Below, piece after piece: positions 53,357 to 63,259 of a stretch of DNA of 64,000 nucleotides (position 1 is its first letter; every line of letters starts with the position of its first letter). The stretch covers positions 9,579,001 to 9,643,000 of the forward strand of contig NZ_CP109485.1 in NCBI RefSeq assembly GCF_035918235.1, written 5' to 3'. The position numbers were made by a program, and so were the translations under genes. This DNA comes from Streptomyces sp. NBC_01445. GTDB lineage: Bacteria > Actinomycetota > Actinomycetes > Streptomycetales > Streptomycetaceae. Under the pieces are notes generated by a model that was not told the origin of the DNA, did no database searches, and worked only from the letters and a program-made list of their open reading frames with translations.

Positions 53357-54895
53357 TCAGCTCAGCGGACCGGTCACCGACTCGGCGGCCGCGAGGGCGC
53401 CGCCGGTGGCCACGAACTGCACGGCGGCTTCGATCTCGGGAGCGAGGTACCGGTCCGTGCCGGGGCCCTCGACATCGCGGCGCAGTCCGGCCAGGACGGC
53501 CGCCGTGGCGGGCGCGGGGGCCAGGGGGCCACGAAGGTCGAGCGCGCGGGCCGCGGTGAGGATCTCGACCGCCACCACACGGGTCAGGCCGTCGATGGCG
53601 CGGCGTAGCTTGCGGGCCGCGGCCCACCCCATGGAGACGTGGTCCTCCTGCATGGCGCTGGAGGGGATGGAGTCGACCGAGGCGGGCGCGGCGAGACGCT
53701 TGAGCTCGGAGACGATGCCCGCCTGGGTGTACTGGGCGATCATGTGGCCGGAGTCCACGCCCGGGTCGTCGGCGAGGAAGGCGTTCAGGCCGTGGTTGCG
53801 CGCGACGTCGAGGAAGCGGTCGGTGCGGCGTTCGCTGACCGAGGCGACGTCGGCGACGGAGATGGCCAGGAAGTCCAGGACGCAGGCCACGGGCGCGCCG
53901 TGGAAGTTGCCGTTGGACTCGACGCGCCCGTCGGGCGTGACGACGGGGTTGTCGATGGCGCTGGCCAGCTCACGCGAGGCGACCGTCTCGGCGTGCGCCA
54001 GCGTGTCGCGGGCGGCGCCGTGGACCTGCGGGGTGCAGCGCAGCGAGTACGCGTCCTGGACCCGGGTGCACTCGGGTCCGCGGTGGCTCGCGACGATCTC
54101 CGAACCCTTGAGGAGAGCGGTGAGGTTGGCGGCGCTCGAACCCTGGCCCGGATGCGGGCGCAGGGCCTGGAGATCGGCGGCGAACACGGCATCGGTGCCG
54201 AGCTGTCCCTCGACGCTCATGGCGGCGGCGATGTCGGCGGTGCGCAGCAGCATCTGCAAGTCGTGTGCGGCCATGACGAGTTGGCCGAGCATGCCGTCGG
54301 TGCCGTTGATGAGGGCCAGGCCCTCCTTCTCGTGCAGCGTGACGGGGGAGAGACCGGCGGCGGCGAGCGCGTCCGCGGCGGACATCAGGTCGCCCTTCGC
54401 GTCCCGCACCTGGCCTTCGCCCATGACGGCGAGGGCGCAGTGGGCGAGCGGGGCGAGGTCGCCGGAGCAGCCGAGCGAGCCGTACTCGTGGACGACCGGC
54501 GTGATGCCGGCGTTGAGCAGGTCGGCGTAGGCCTGGGCGGTGTCGGGGCGCACACCGGTGCGGCCGGTGGCGAGCGTCGACAGGCGCAGCAGCATGAGGG
54601 CGCGGACGACCTCGCGCTCGACCTCGGCGCCGGAGCCGGCGGCGTGCGAGCGCACGAGGCTGCGCTGGAGCTGGGCGCGCAGTTCGAGCGGGATGTGACG
54701 GGTGGCCAGGGCGCCGAAGCCGGTCGAGACGCCGTAGTGGGGCACGACGTCGTTGGCGAGGTTCTCGACCACCTTGCGGCTCTGGGCTATCTCGCCCAGG
54801 GCTTCGTGGGTGAGGGTCACGCGGGCCCCGTGCCGGGCGACGGACACGACATCGGCGACGGAGAGGGGGCCGACCCCTACGAAGGTTTCGTTCAT
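53357..54895 (-). CDS. hutH: Histidine ammonia-lyase
   Basis: 512 residues. The MIO prosthetic group forms from C143-S144-G145 in YGSLGCSGDLAPLAH; most bacterial enzymes have Ala-Ser-Gly there, and Cys in first position is a known tolerated variant. YGVSTGFG at 54-61, the NGTDGML and NFHGAP motifs and the C-terminal QEDHVSMG are all present. It deaminates L-histidine to urocanate, the first hut step. It is a monocistronic gene on the minus strand, with a 22-base palindrome 53 bases before the start codon, and lies away from hutU/hutG. Confidence 0.95.
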   Translation of the reverse strand: MNETFVGVGPLSVADVVSVARHGARVTLTHEALGEIAQSRKVVENLANDVVPHYGVSTGFGALATRHIPLELRAQLQRSLVRSHAAGSGAEVEREVVRALMLLRLSTLATGRTGVRPDTAQAYADLLNAGITPVVHEYGSLGCSGDLAPLAHCALAVMGEGQVRDAKGDLMSAADALAAAGLSPVTLHEKEGLALINGTDGMLGQLVMAAHDLQMLLRTADIAAAMSVEGQLGTDAVFAADLQALRPHPGQGSSAANLTALLKGSEIVASHRGPECTRVQDAYSLRCTPQVHGAARDTLAHAETVASRELASAIDNPVVTPDGRVESNGNFHGAPVACVLDFLAISVADVASVSERRTDRFLDVARNHGLNAFLADDPGVDSGHMIAQYTQAGIVSELKRLAAPASVDSIPSSAMQEDHVSMGWAAARKLRRAIDGLTRVVAVEILTAARALDLRGPLAPAPATAAVLAGLRRDVEGPGTDRYLAPEIEAAVQFVATGGALAAAESVTGPLS

Positions 54896-54947
54896 GACTC
54901 CATGAAGCCCGAAAACGGAACCGCTTCGTCAGTGGCTGCGGAGGGTT

Positions 54948-54969
54948 ACTGTCTGGGATCCCAGACAGT
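54948..54969. promoter_or_regulatory. 22-base perfect palindrome before hutH
   Basis: Half-site ACTGTCTGGGA followed by its exact complement, centred between 54958 and 54959 (GGATCC centre), about 53 bases upstream of the hutH start codon. The inner 16 bases GTCTGGGATCCCAGAC match the dyad before the IclR gene at 52374 in 14 positions. It is a likely IclR operator controlling histidase. Confidence 0.65.
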
Positions 54970-55032
54970 TGCCGCAAGCGCCGGAATTTCGCGCCGATCG
55001 CAGCTGCGCGGGCGGTCTCGACACCACGCAGA

Positions 55033-55075
55033 AAGGGCCGGCGGAACCGTCGCTCTCGCGGTTCCGCCGGCCCTT
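55033..55075. terminator. 17-base perfect stem-loop after the amino-acid permease gene
   Basis: AAGGGCCGGCGGAACCG (55033-55049) pairs with 55059-55075 over a nine-base loop. It lies 11 bases after the permease stop on the minus strand, and the minus-strand copy is followed by TTCTGC; a good intrinsic terminator. Confidence 0.8.
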
Positions 55076-55085
55076 GCTGTCGCCG

Positions 55086-56549
55086 TTATCGCTGGTGCAC
55101 GGGCTCCGCACTGGCCCTGGAGTCGATCTCGTCCGAGGGTTCCTTGCCCTCTCCGTGTACGACCTGCGGCGCGGCGTCGGCCAATGCCGCCCGCCGGGCA
55201 CGGGGGCGCAGCCACAGGTAGTACACGCACGTCATCAAGGACAGCCACACACCGCCGACGAGCAGCGCGATCCTGGTGCTGTCCGAGAACGCGAGGAGCA
55301 CCACCACGCCGACCATGAAGGCGATGGTGATGATCTGGCCGTAGGGCCAGAACGGCGCCGGGTACTTCAGCGCGGCGACCTCCTGCGGGGACATCTTGCG
55401 GCGGGCGCTGACCTGGGACAGGAGGATCATCAGCCAGACCCACACCGTGGCGAAGGTCGCGATGGAGGCGATGACGAGGAACACCCGCTCGGGCATGAGG
55501 TAGTTCAGGACGACGCCGCAGAGGAGTGCGCCGATCATGATGACGACTGTCATCCACGGCACACCGTTGCGGGACAGGCGGCGCATGACGGACGGAGCCT
55601 GGTTGCGCTCGGCCATGCCGTACATGATGCGTCCGGCGGCGAAGATGTTGCTGTTGATCGCGGACAGGGCCGCGATGATGACGACGACGTTCAGCACGGC
55701 GGCCGCGGAGGCGACGCCGAGTCCGGCGAAGATCTCGACGAACGGGCTGCCCTTGTCGCCGATGTGCTGCCACGGGTTGAGCGACATGAGCACCGCGAGC
55801 GTCAGCACGTAGAAGAGCACGATGCGGATGGGGATCGAGTTCACGGCGCTCGGAATGGTCTTCTCCGGGTTCTGCGCCTCGCCGGCGGTGACGCCGATGA
55901 TCTCGGTGCCGCCGAAGGCGAACATCACCACGGCGAAGCACAGGACCAGTCCCTGGATGCCGTTGGGCATGAACCCGCCGTTGCTCCACAGGTTGGAGAT
56001 GCCCGCGCCGCCGTTGCTGCCGAAGCCGAAGACGATGATCGCCAGGCCGGCGAGGATCATCGCGATGATGGCGACGACCTTGGCGAAGGAGAGCCAGAAC
56101 TCCAGCTCACCGAAGACCTTGACGCTGAACAGATTCATCGCGCCGATGATGCCGACGGCCGCGAGGAGCCAGATCCACCGCGGCACGTCGGGGAACCAGA
56201 AGCTCATGTAGACGCCGAGCGCCGTGATGTCCGCCAGACAGACGAAGACCATTTCGAGGGCGTACGTCCAGCCGGTGAGGAACCCCGGCAGCGGTCCGAG
56301 GTACTTTGTCGCGTATTCGCCGAAGGATCCGGCGCACGGGCGGCTCACCGCCATCTCGCCCAGTGAACGCAGGACGAGGAAGACCGCGGCGCCACCGATC
56401 AGATAGGCCAGCAGGACGGCGGGCCCCGCCGCCTTGATGGACTCCGAGGAGCCGTAGAAGAGACCGGTCCCGATCGCGGAACCCAGGGCGATGAAGCGTA
56501 TGTGCCGGGATTTGAGCCCGCGCTGCAGGGACGTGGTGTCGGTGGACAA
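55086..56549 (-). CDS. APC-superfamily amino-acid permease, probably for histidine
   Basis: 487 residues with twelve predicted membrane helices. The first helix carries the APC glycine motif [25 protein letters not shown], followed by [37 protein letters not shown] and the loop [32 protein letters not shown]. This matches the proline/histidine/aromatic amino acid subfamily (HutT/ProY-like). Its position between hutH and the hutU/hutG unit suggests uptake of histidine. It is divergent from an IclR gene, with the palindrome CTGTATATACAG between. Confidence 0.85.
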   Translation of the reverse strand: MSTDTTSLQRGLKSRHIRFIALGSAIGTGLFYGSSESIKAAGPAVLLAYLIGGAAVFLVLRSLGEMAVSRPCAGSFGEYATKYLGPLPGFLTGWTYALEMVFVCLADITALGVYMSFWFPDVPRWIWLLAAVGIIGAMNLFSVKVFGELEFWLSFAKVVAIIAMILAGLAIIVFGFGSNGGAGISNLWSNGGFMPNGIQGLVLCFAVVMFAFGGTEIIGVTAGEAQNPEKTIPSAVNSIPIRIVLFYVLTLAVLMSLNPWQHIGDKGSPFVEIFAGLGVASAAAVLNVVVIIAALSAINSNIFAAGRIMYGMAERNQAPSVMRRLSRNGVPWMTVVIMIGALLCGVVLNYLMPERVFLVIASIATFATVWVWLMILLSQVSARRKMSPQEVAALKYPAPFWPYGQIITIAFMVGVVVLLAFSDSTRIALLVGGVWLSLMTCVYYLWLRPRARRAALADAAPQVVHGEGKEPSDEIDSRASAEPVHQR

Positions 56550-56660
56550 AGCAGGTCCTCCTTGGGAACGCCGAGTTCCGGGTGAGGTGGCGGGGCTGAA
56601 TCACTTGCCGGTCGACGGCGTTCGTCAGCACTCCCGCATGACGAAGGCCCTTGTATATTC

Positions 56661-56672
56661 CTGTATATACAG
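56661..56672. promoter_or_regulatory. Palindrome CTGTATATACAG between permease and IclR genes
   Basis: A perfect 12-base palindrome in the 143-base gap, 21 bases before the IclR start codon. Preceded directly by a second TTGTATATTC half-site (56651-56660), so two TGTATAT copies are spaced ten bases apart. Likely the autoregulatory site of the IclR protein and an operator of the permease gene. Confidence 0.55.
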
Positions 56673-56692
56673 ATGAGTCAAGAGGTGGACCA

Positions 56693-57514
56693 ATGGGTGA
56701 ACGGACAACGGCGTCCAGTGCCTCACCGGCCGTCGGCCGCGCGCTGGACATCCTGCTGCACCTCGCCGGACGCTCGGGCCCCGTCCAGGCCGCGGCCCTG
56801 GCCCGCGAACTCGACATCCCCAGATCGTCCGCGTACCACGTCCTCTCGGTCCTGGTGGACCGCGGTTTCGTCACCTATCTCCCCAAGGAGCAGGCGTACG
56901 GTCTCGGGGTCGCGTCTTTCGAGATCGGCTCGGCCTATCTGCGCCACGAACCCCTGGAGCGCCTCGCGCGCCCCATCCTGCGCAGCGCCTCGGCCCGTCT
57001 CGGACAGACCGTGCACCTGGGCATCGTCCACGGCGCGGAGACCGTCTATCTGCTCAAGGAACGGCCGACTTCGACCCGGTCCGGCGAGGCGGACATCTCC
57101 CTCGTCACCGACGTCGGCGTCCGGCTGCCCGCCCACCTGACCGCCAACGGGCGCGCCATCCTCGCCCACGCGTCCCCGGCCCAACTTCGGGCCCTCTTCC
57201 CCCGGCAGGCGGATCTCATCACCCGTACCGGCAAGGGACCCCGCTCGCTGTCCGAACTCCTCGACCTGCTGGCCCGCAACCGCGCACGCGGCTGGTCGGA
57301 GGAGGTCGAGCTGGTCTCCGAGGGCTTCCGGTCACTGGGCGTCGCGGCCTTCGACCACAACGAACGGCCCGTCGCCGCGCTCAGCAGCACCTGGCAACGG
57401 CACTACAGCCGGCACGACGCCGACCACGTCCGCGAGGTCCTGGAGCAGGGGGCAGCACGGCTGACGGCCGCGATGTCCGGCCGACGCCCCCACGCGGGCA
57501 CACGCACACTCTGA
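56693..57514 (+). CDS. IclR-family transcriptional regulator
   Basis: 273 residues from the ATG at 56693 (AGAGGTGG upstream; the open frame begins 14 codons earlier inside the operator). The HTH is SPAVGRALDILLHLAGRSGPVQAAALARELDIPRSSAYHVLSVLVDRGFVTYLPKEQAYGLG. The effector domain has GQTVHLGIVHGAETVYLLKERPTS and LVTDVGVRLPAHLTANGRAILA. Paralogue of the IclR at 52441. Divergent from the permease gene, which it probably represses, and 25 bases from the convergent HutC-like gene. Confidence 0.9.
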   Translation: MGERTTASSASPAVGRALDILLHLAGRSGPVQAAALARELDIPRSSAYHVLSVLVDRGFVTYLPKEQAYGLGVASFEIGSAYLRHEPLERLARPILRSASARLGQTVHLGIVHGAETVYLLKERPTSTRSGEADISLVTDVGVRLPAHLTANGRAILAHASPAQLRALFPRQADLITRTGKGPRSLSELLDLLARNRARGWSEEVELVSEGFRSLGVAAFDHNERPVAALSSTWQRHYSRHDADHVREVLEQGAARLTAAMSGRRPHAGTRTL

Positions 57515-57539
57515 AGGCACACTGACGGCAGAGCCCGAA

Positions 57540-58304
57540 TCAGTGCGCGTCGAACGTCCCCACCAGGCGGTACCGGGACCCGGGGTGAATCAGCCGCGCG
57601 ACGCTCACGACAGCATCCCCGGACCAGGTGCGGCGCTGGATCAGCAGACACGGCTCGGACGGCCCGATGCCGAGGATCTCGCATTCCTCTGCGGACGGCA
57701 GGACCGCCTCGACGATGTGCTCGCCCTTGCCCAGCGGGGCGACCTCGGACAGGAACGTGAACGGCGTACCCGCGGTGAAGTCCTGGTCGAGATAGCCGGG
57801 GGCGAAGTCAGGGTGGACGTAACGGTCCTCCAGCTGGACCGCCGCACCGTCCTCCAGGTGCACGACACGTGAGCGGAACGCGCTGCGCCGCCCGTCGAGG
57901 CCGAGCTGTGCGCCGATCTCGGGATCGGGGAGCTCCTCGCGCAGGGACAGCACCCTGGCCGAGTAGTCATGGCCGCGGCCCCGGACCTCATCGGCGATGT
58001 TGTGCACCCCGGCCAGCGCGGAGCTGCTCTTGCGCCGCGCCACGAACGTGCCCACGCCCATGACGCGCCGGAGCAGGCCGTCGGCGCTCAGCTCGCGCAG
58101 GGCCCGGTTGATCGTCATCCGGGACAGGCCCAGCGACTCGACGAACTGACTCTCCGAGGGAAGCGCCTCGCCCTCGCCCCAGCGGCCACCCACGATCTCC
58201 CCGGCCACGAGGTCTTTGATCCGCTGATAGGCCGGGGCGGAACCGGGCGTCTGCCGCGCATAGAGCCGGGCGATCTCCGCAGCGTCCACGACCAAGCCGT
58301 CCAC
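57540..58304 (-). CDS. hutC: HutC-like GntR regulator of histidine utilisation
   Basis: 254 residues. The GntR HTH is YQRIKDLVAGEIVGGRWGEGEALPSESQFVESLGLSRMTINRALRELSADGLLRRVMGVGTFVA. The UTRA ligand domain (RGHDYSARVLSLREELPDPEIGAQLGLDG ... VQLEDRYVHPDFAPGYLDQDFTAGTPFTFL, LPSAEECEILGIGPSEPCLLIQRRTW) matches the HutC branch, which senses urocanate. The start is a GTG at 58304; another GTG at 58289 is possible. It is divergent from hutU with a perfect palindrome between, so it should repress hutU-hutG. Confidence 0.85.
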   Translation of the reverse strand: MDGLVVDAAEIARLYARQTPGSAPAYQRIKDLVAGEIVGGRWGEGEALPSESQFVESLGLSRMTINRALRELSADGLLRRVMGVGTFVARRKSSSALAGVHNIADEVRGRGHDYSARVLSLREELPDPEIGAQLGLDGRRSAFRSRVVHLEDGAAVQLEDRYVHPDFAPGYLDQDFTAGTPFTFLSEVAPLGKGEHIVEAVLPSAEECEILGIGPSEPCLLIQRRTWSGDAVVSVARLIHPGSRYRLVGTFDAH

Positions 58305-58424
58305 CGTCCTCGTACCCCATGGATCCGTCGCGCCACATCGCGAACACCACGGCAATCCTAGGCGAGGCGGCCCGCACGGAACCCGCGCCCCGGAGCGGCC
58401 CCACATCACCGTCAGCCAGCCACG

Positions 58425-58440
58425 TTCTCGGATCCGAGAA
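58425..58440. promoter_or_regulatory. Palindrome TTCTCGGATCCGAGAA between hutC and hutU
   Basis: A perfect 16-base palindrome in the 219-base divergent gap, 84 bases before the hutU start codon and about 120 before the HutC-like gene. Differs from the hutH palindrome (GTCTGGGATCCCAGAC), although both centre on GGATCC, which suggests a different regulator. Probably the HutC operator. Confidence 0.6.
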
Positions 58441-58523
58441 TCTCGGCGACCGCCGCTGGAACGCGTCCTGCGCCTCACCTGTCATGGAACACGCAACTGC
58501 ACCGCCATCGACCAGGAGAGAAC

Positions 58524-60199
<1,676 letters not shown>

Positions 60200-60203
<4 letters not shown>

Positions 60204-61186
60204 GCGTCGGCGCCACCATCGAACTCACGGTGGACGCGGCCTCCGAACGCTGGCACGGCCGCGACGACGGCCACGGTGACGAGCACCTGCGCTGGCACCA
60301 CGCGATCAGCACCGACACCGGCGGCCCGGGACTGTGGGACGCCGCGTTCGTCGGCTTCCGCAGCGACGAGGGCGTACGCCGCAACAAGGGCCGTCAGGGA
60401 GCGGCGGACGGTCCGCGCGAACTGCGCGCCGCCCTCTCCTCCATGGCCCTGCCCGCCCCGCTCACGGCGCTCGACGCCGGGGACGTCGAAGTCACCGACG
60501 GGGAACTGGAGTTGGGTCAGCACCGCCTCGGGCGGGTCGTCGGCCCGCTCGTCGACCGGGGTGTTCCCGTCGTGGTCCTCGGCGGAGGCCACGAGGTGGC
60601 GTACGGCACGTATCTCGGCCTCGTATCCACCCGGGCGGTCCAGGCCGGCGGGCGGATCGGAGTGCTCAACCTGGACGCGCACTTCGATCTCCGTGACGAC
60701 GTCCGCGCGAGCTCGGGAACGCCGTTCCTGCAGATGGCGCAGGGCGAGGAGCGGCGCGGGCACCGGCTCAACTACCGGGTGCTCGGCGTCAGCCAGCCGA
60801 GCAACACCGCGCACCTGTTCCGCACCGCCGACCGGCTCGGCGTGCGCTACCTGCCGGACATCGAGTGCGGTGTGCTCAACCTGCCCGCGATCGACGCCTT
60901 CACTGACGAGTTCATCGAGAGCCACGACGTCCTGCACCTCAGCATCGACCTCGATGTACTGCCGGCCGCGGTGGCCCCCGGCGTCAGTGCCCCGGCCGCC
61001 CACGGTGTGCAGATGGAGATCGTCGAGCATGTCTGCGCCAGGGTGGCCGCGAGCGGCAAGCCGCTCGTGGTCGACGTCGCGGAACTCAACCCGGACCTCG
61101 ACACCGACCACCGCACCGCCCGAGCGGGCGCCCGCCTGATCCACCGCATCCTGACGACACACCATGCGAGGACTGCGAAGGTCTGA
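60200..61186 (+). CDS. hutG: Formimidoylglutamase, arginase family
   Basis: 328 residues from a GTG that overlaps the hutU stop (GTGA). The binuclear manganese motifs of ureohydrolases are all present: [24 protein letters not shown] and [22 protein letters not shown]. It cleaves N-formimidoyl-L-glutamate to glutamate plus formamide, the last step of the hut pathway. The choice of this arginase-type HutG rather than the HutF deiminase route is informative. The imidazolonepropionase gene hutI, needed between HutU and HutG, is not in this window. Confidence 0.92.
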
Positions 61187-61216
61187 CGAGACCCATCACC
61201 GACCGTACGGTCCGTA

Positions 61217-61255
61217 CCCGTGGCCGGGGGAGCGTCGCGCGCCCCCGGCCACGGG
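61217..61255 (+). terminator. 14-base perfect stem-loop after hutG
   Basis: CCCGTGGCCGGGGG (61217-61230) pairs with CCCCCGGCCACGGG (61242-61255) over an 11-base loop, 30 bases after the hutG stop; terminator of the hutU-hutG transcript. Confidence 0.75.
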
Positions 61256-61371
61256 CCAGGGGCGCTGGGCGCAATGGGTCTGTGTGTCATGTGGAGGGCG
61301 TCGACCGCGCCAACCTGCGGTGGTCGATATTCCACATGCGCCGCGACAGCCGATGCTGAGAAGATCCGGGC

Positions 61372-62256
61372 ATGCCACTCGTCGAAGTCTCGCCCGGAAT
61401 GTCCCTCGCGTACGAGACGTTCGGCGGTCCTTCCGACCCACCCGTCCTGCTGGTGATGGGCTTCGGCGCCCAGATGATCGCCTGGCACGAGGACTTCTGC
61501 CGTGCGCTGGCCGACCGTGGGCGCTATGTGATCCGCTACGACAACCGTGACTGCGGGCTGTCCACCAAGTTCGACGAGCACCCCGTCGACATGGGCCGGT
61601 TCATCGCCGCCGTGAGCTCGGGGGACATTGCCTCTGCCCTCGCCATGGTGCCGTACGCATTGACGGACATGGCTGCCGACGGCCTCAACCTGCTCACCGC
61701 GCTGGGCATCGAACGCGCTCACGTGATCGGGACCTCGATGGGCGGAATGATCGCCCAGAAGATGGCCATCACCGAGCCCGCCCGGGTACTGACCCTGACG
61801 TCGATGATGTCCTCGACCGGCGAACCCGAATACGGCCAGTCCGTTCCCGAGGCCCAAGCGGTACTCCTGAGCCCGAAGCCGGCGGACCGCGAGGGCTACA
61901 TCGCAGCGGCGGACCGGGAACTGCTGTGGGCGTCCAGGCGATACGGGGACGCCGCACTCCTGCGTGAGCTGGCTGCCAGGAGCTACGACCGGGCGTACTA
62001 CCCGGCAGGCGTCGGGCGTCAGCTCGGAGCGATGATCCTCGACGGCTCGCGTGCGGAGGCACTGCGGACCCTTCGGGTACCGACTCTGGTGATCCACGGC
62101 TTGGACGACACACTGATCGCCCCGAGCGGTGGGGAGCGCACCGCGGAACTCGTCCCCGGAGCGAAGCTCTTGCTGATCCCCGACATGGGCCACGACCGCC
62201 CGCGCGAACTCTGGCCCGAGATCATCGGCGCGGTGCGGACGCACACTGAAGTGTAG
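61372..62256 (+). CDS. Alpha/beta-hydrolase
   Basis: 294 residues. Nucleophile elbow GTSMGGMIAQK (serine at about 125), oxyanion/FG motif near LVMGFGAQMIAWHEDF and RYDNRDCGLSTK, the acid HGLDDTLI, and the final histidine in DMGHD. A standard esterase/lipase-type hydrolase with a variable cap in the middle (YGQSVPEAQAVLLSPKPADREGYI). Substrate unknown. It is separated from hutG by a strong terminator and belongs to no operon seen here. Confidence 0.85.
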   Translation: MPLVEVSPGMSLAYETFGGPSDPPVLLVMGFGAQMIAWHEDFCRALADRGRYVIRYDNRDCGLSTKFDEHPVDMGRFIAAVSSGDIASALAMVPYALTDMAADGLNLLTALGIERAHVIGTSMGGMIAQKMAITEPARVLTLTSMMSSTGEPEYGQSVPEAQAVLLSPKPADREGYIAAADRELLWASRRYGDAALLRELAARSYDRAYYPAGVGRQLGAMILDGSRAEALRTLRVPTLVIHGLDDTLIAPSGGERTAELVPGAKLLLIPDMGHDRPRELWPEIIGAVRTHTEV

Positions 62257-63060
62257 TGCGGGGGACTGACTGTCGGCGACATCAACTCCCTCTGCCTACG
62301 AGGTTGTTGGTGGGGCTACTGATCTCCGACGGTAACGGTGCTCGTCTGCTCGAGGTGGGCCTCGATCAGGGCGATGGTGGCCGCCGAAAGCCGGCTGTGG
62401 CCGCCGGGCGAGGCCATGGCCGTTGCGTACGGCGCCGCCTACACCGACGCGGCCATGTTCTGTTCGAGCCTCGGCGACGCCGTGGAGGGAGTGTCAGCCT
62501 TCCGCGAGAAGTTCCCTCTCCTCGCGCAGCCTGCCGCCGATATGCCGCCGTTCTACGGCGGCTGGATCGCTTCGACGGCATCCTGAGCGCCGTCCACCTT
62601 TCGATGGTGATCGGGTTCGGGACGGGCCGGTGTGCCGTCATGGTGGACACGCCTGCCGAGGTGATCCCCGCGAGGGAGCGTGCGATGACGAAGGCCACAC
62701 GGACCGCGAACACTCCGGCACCACCGTGGCACTCGCCCTGATCTACCTCGACGACCAGGTCGTCTTTTCCGGGGGAGGGCACGGTGCTTTCCTCCGTGAT
62801 CCCCCTCGGCCCCGGAACGGCCTGACCTCGGCCGGATGCCGGGCGCGCACGCCGGACACCAAGACCGGCACGGCCACCGCCCGGAGTACTCGCGAGCTCT
62901 CCGGAAGGTGCAGCCACAGGTGGGTGGGCACGGCGTTGCGGCACTGAGCTACCGATGGCTGCAACAATCTCGATATATCCAAGATGCGCCTTTGATCCCT
63001 CGACGTTTACTGATGCAAACTGTCCAAGTCCCAGGACCGGCTGATCGCTGGAGGACGAGC
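62257..63060. other. Region without a convincing gene
   Basis: About 800 bases between the hydrolase gene and the small membrane gene. Frames here show no family match. One plus-strand stretch at 62450-62530 (YTDAAMFCSSLGDAVEGVSAFREKF) faintly resembles the C-terminal helix of crotonases and may be a scrap. A minus-strand run at 62316-62417 (33 codons, SAATIALIEAHLEQTSTVTV) looks protein-like but has no start signal. Decayed genes are likely. The end holds an AT-rich patch (ATCTCGATATATCC, 62968-62981) that may be the promoter of the next operon. Confidence 0.4.
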
Positions 63061-63255
63061 GTGGGCACGCTGACCGTTTCGGGCTCGCTCACCGCCCGCA
63101 TGGTCCTCATGGTCACCGCCTTCACCGGTGCCATGGTCCTGACCTCTCCGAGTGTGCTGTCCGACGCAGTCCTGGCCTGCGTCGCCGTCCGGGCGACGCG
63201 TCGGCGAACAGCGCAGCTACGGCCGGGCCCCACCTCGGCCACAGAAGCGCGGTGA
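63061..63255 (+). CDS. Small membrane protein, 64 residues
   Basis: A GTG at 63061 with GGAGGACG seven bases before it opens a 64-residue protein with one hydrophobic segment (ARMVLMVTAFTGAMVLTSPSVLSDAVLACVAV) and a basic Pro/Thr-rich tail. The strong ribosome site and the five-base gap to the next gene indicate a real first cistron of an operon. No family recognised. Confidence 0.6.
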   Translation: MGTLTVSGSLTARMVLMVTAFTGAMVLTSPSVLSDAVLACVAVRATRRRTAQLRPGPTSATEAR

Positions 63256-63259
63256 CCCC

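Noticed and set aside
62316..62417. 33-codon minus-strand reading frame
   Set aside because: Looks protein-like but has no ribosome site, no partner and no family match.
62450..62530. Crotonase-like C-terminal fragment
   Set aside because: The resemblance (DAVEGVSAFREK) is short and there is no upstream crotonase sequence; too weak to call.
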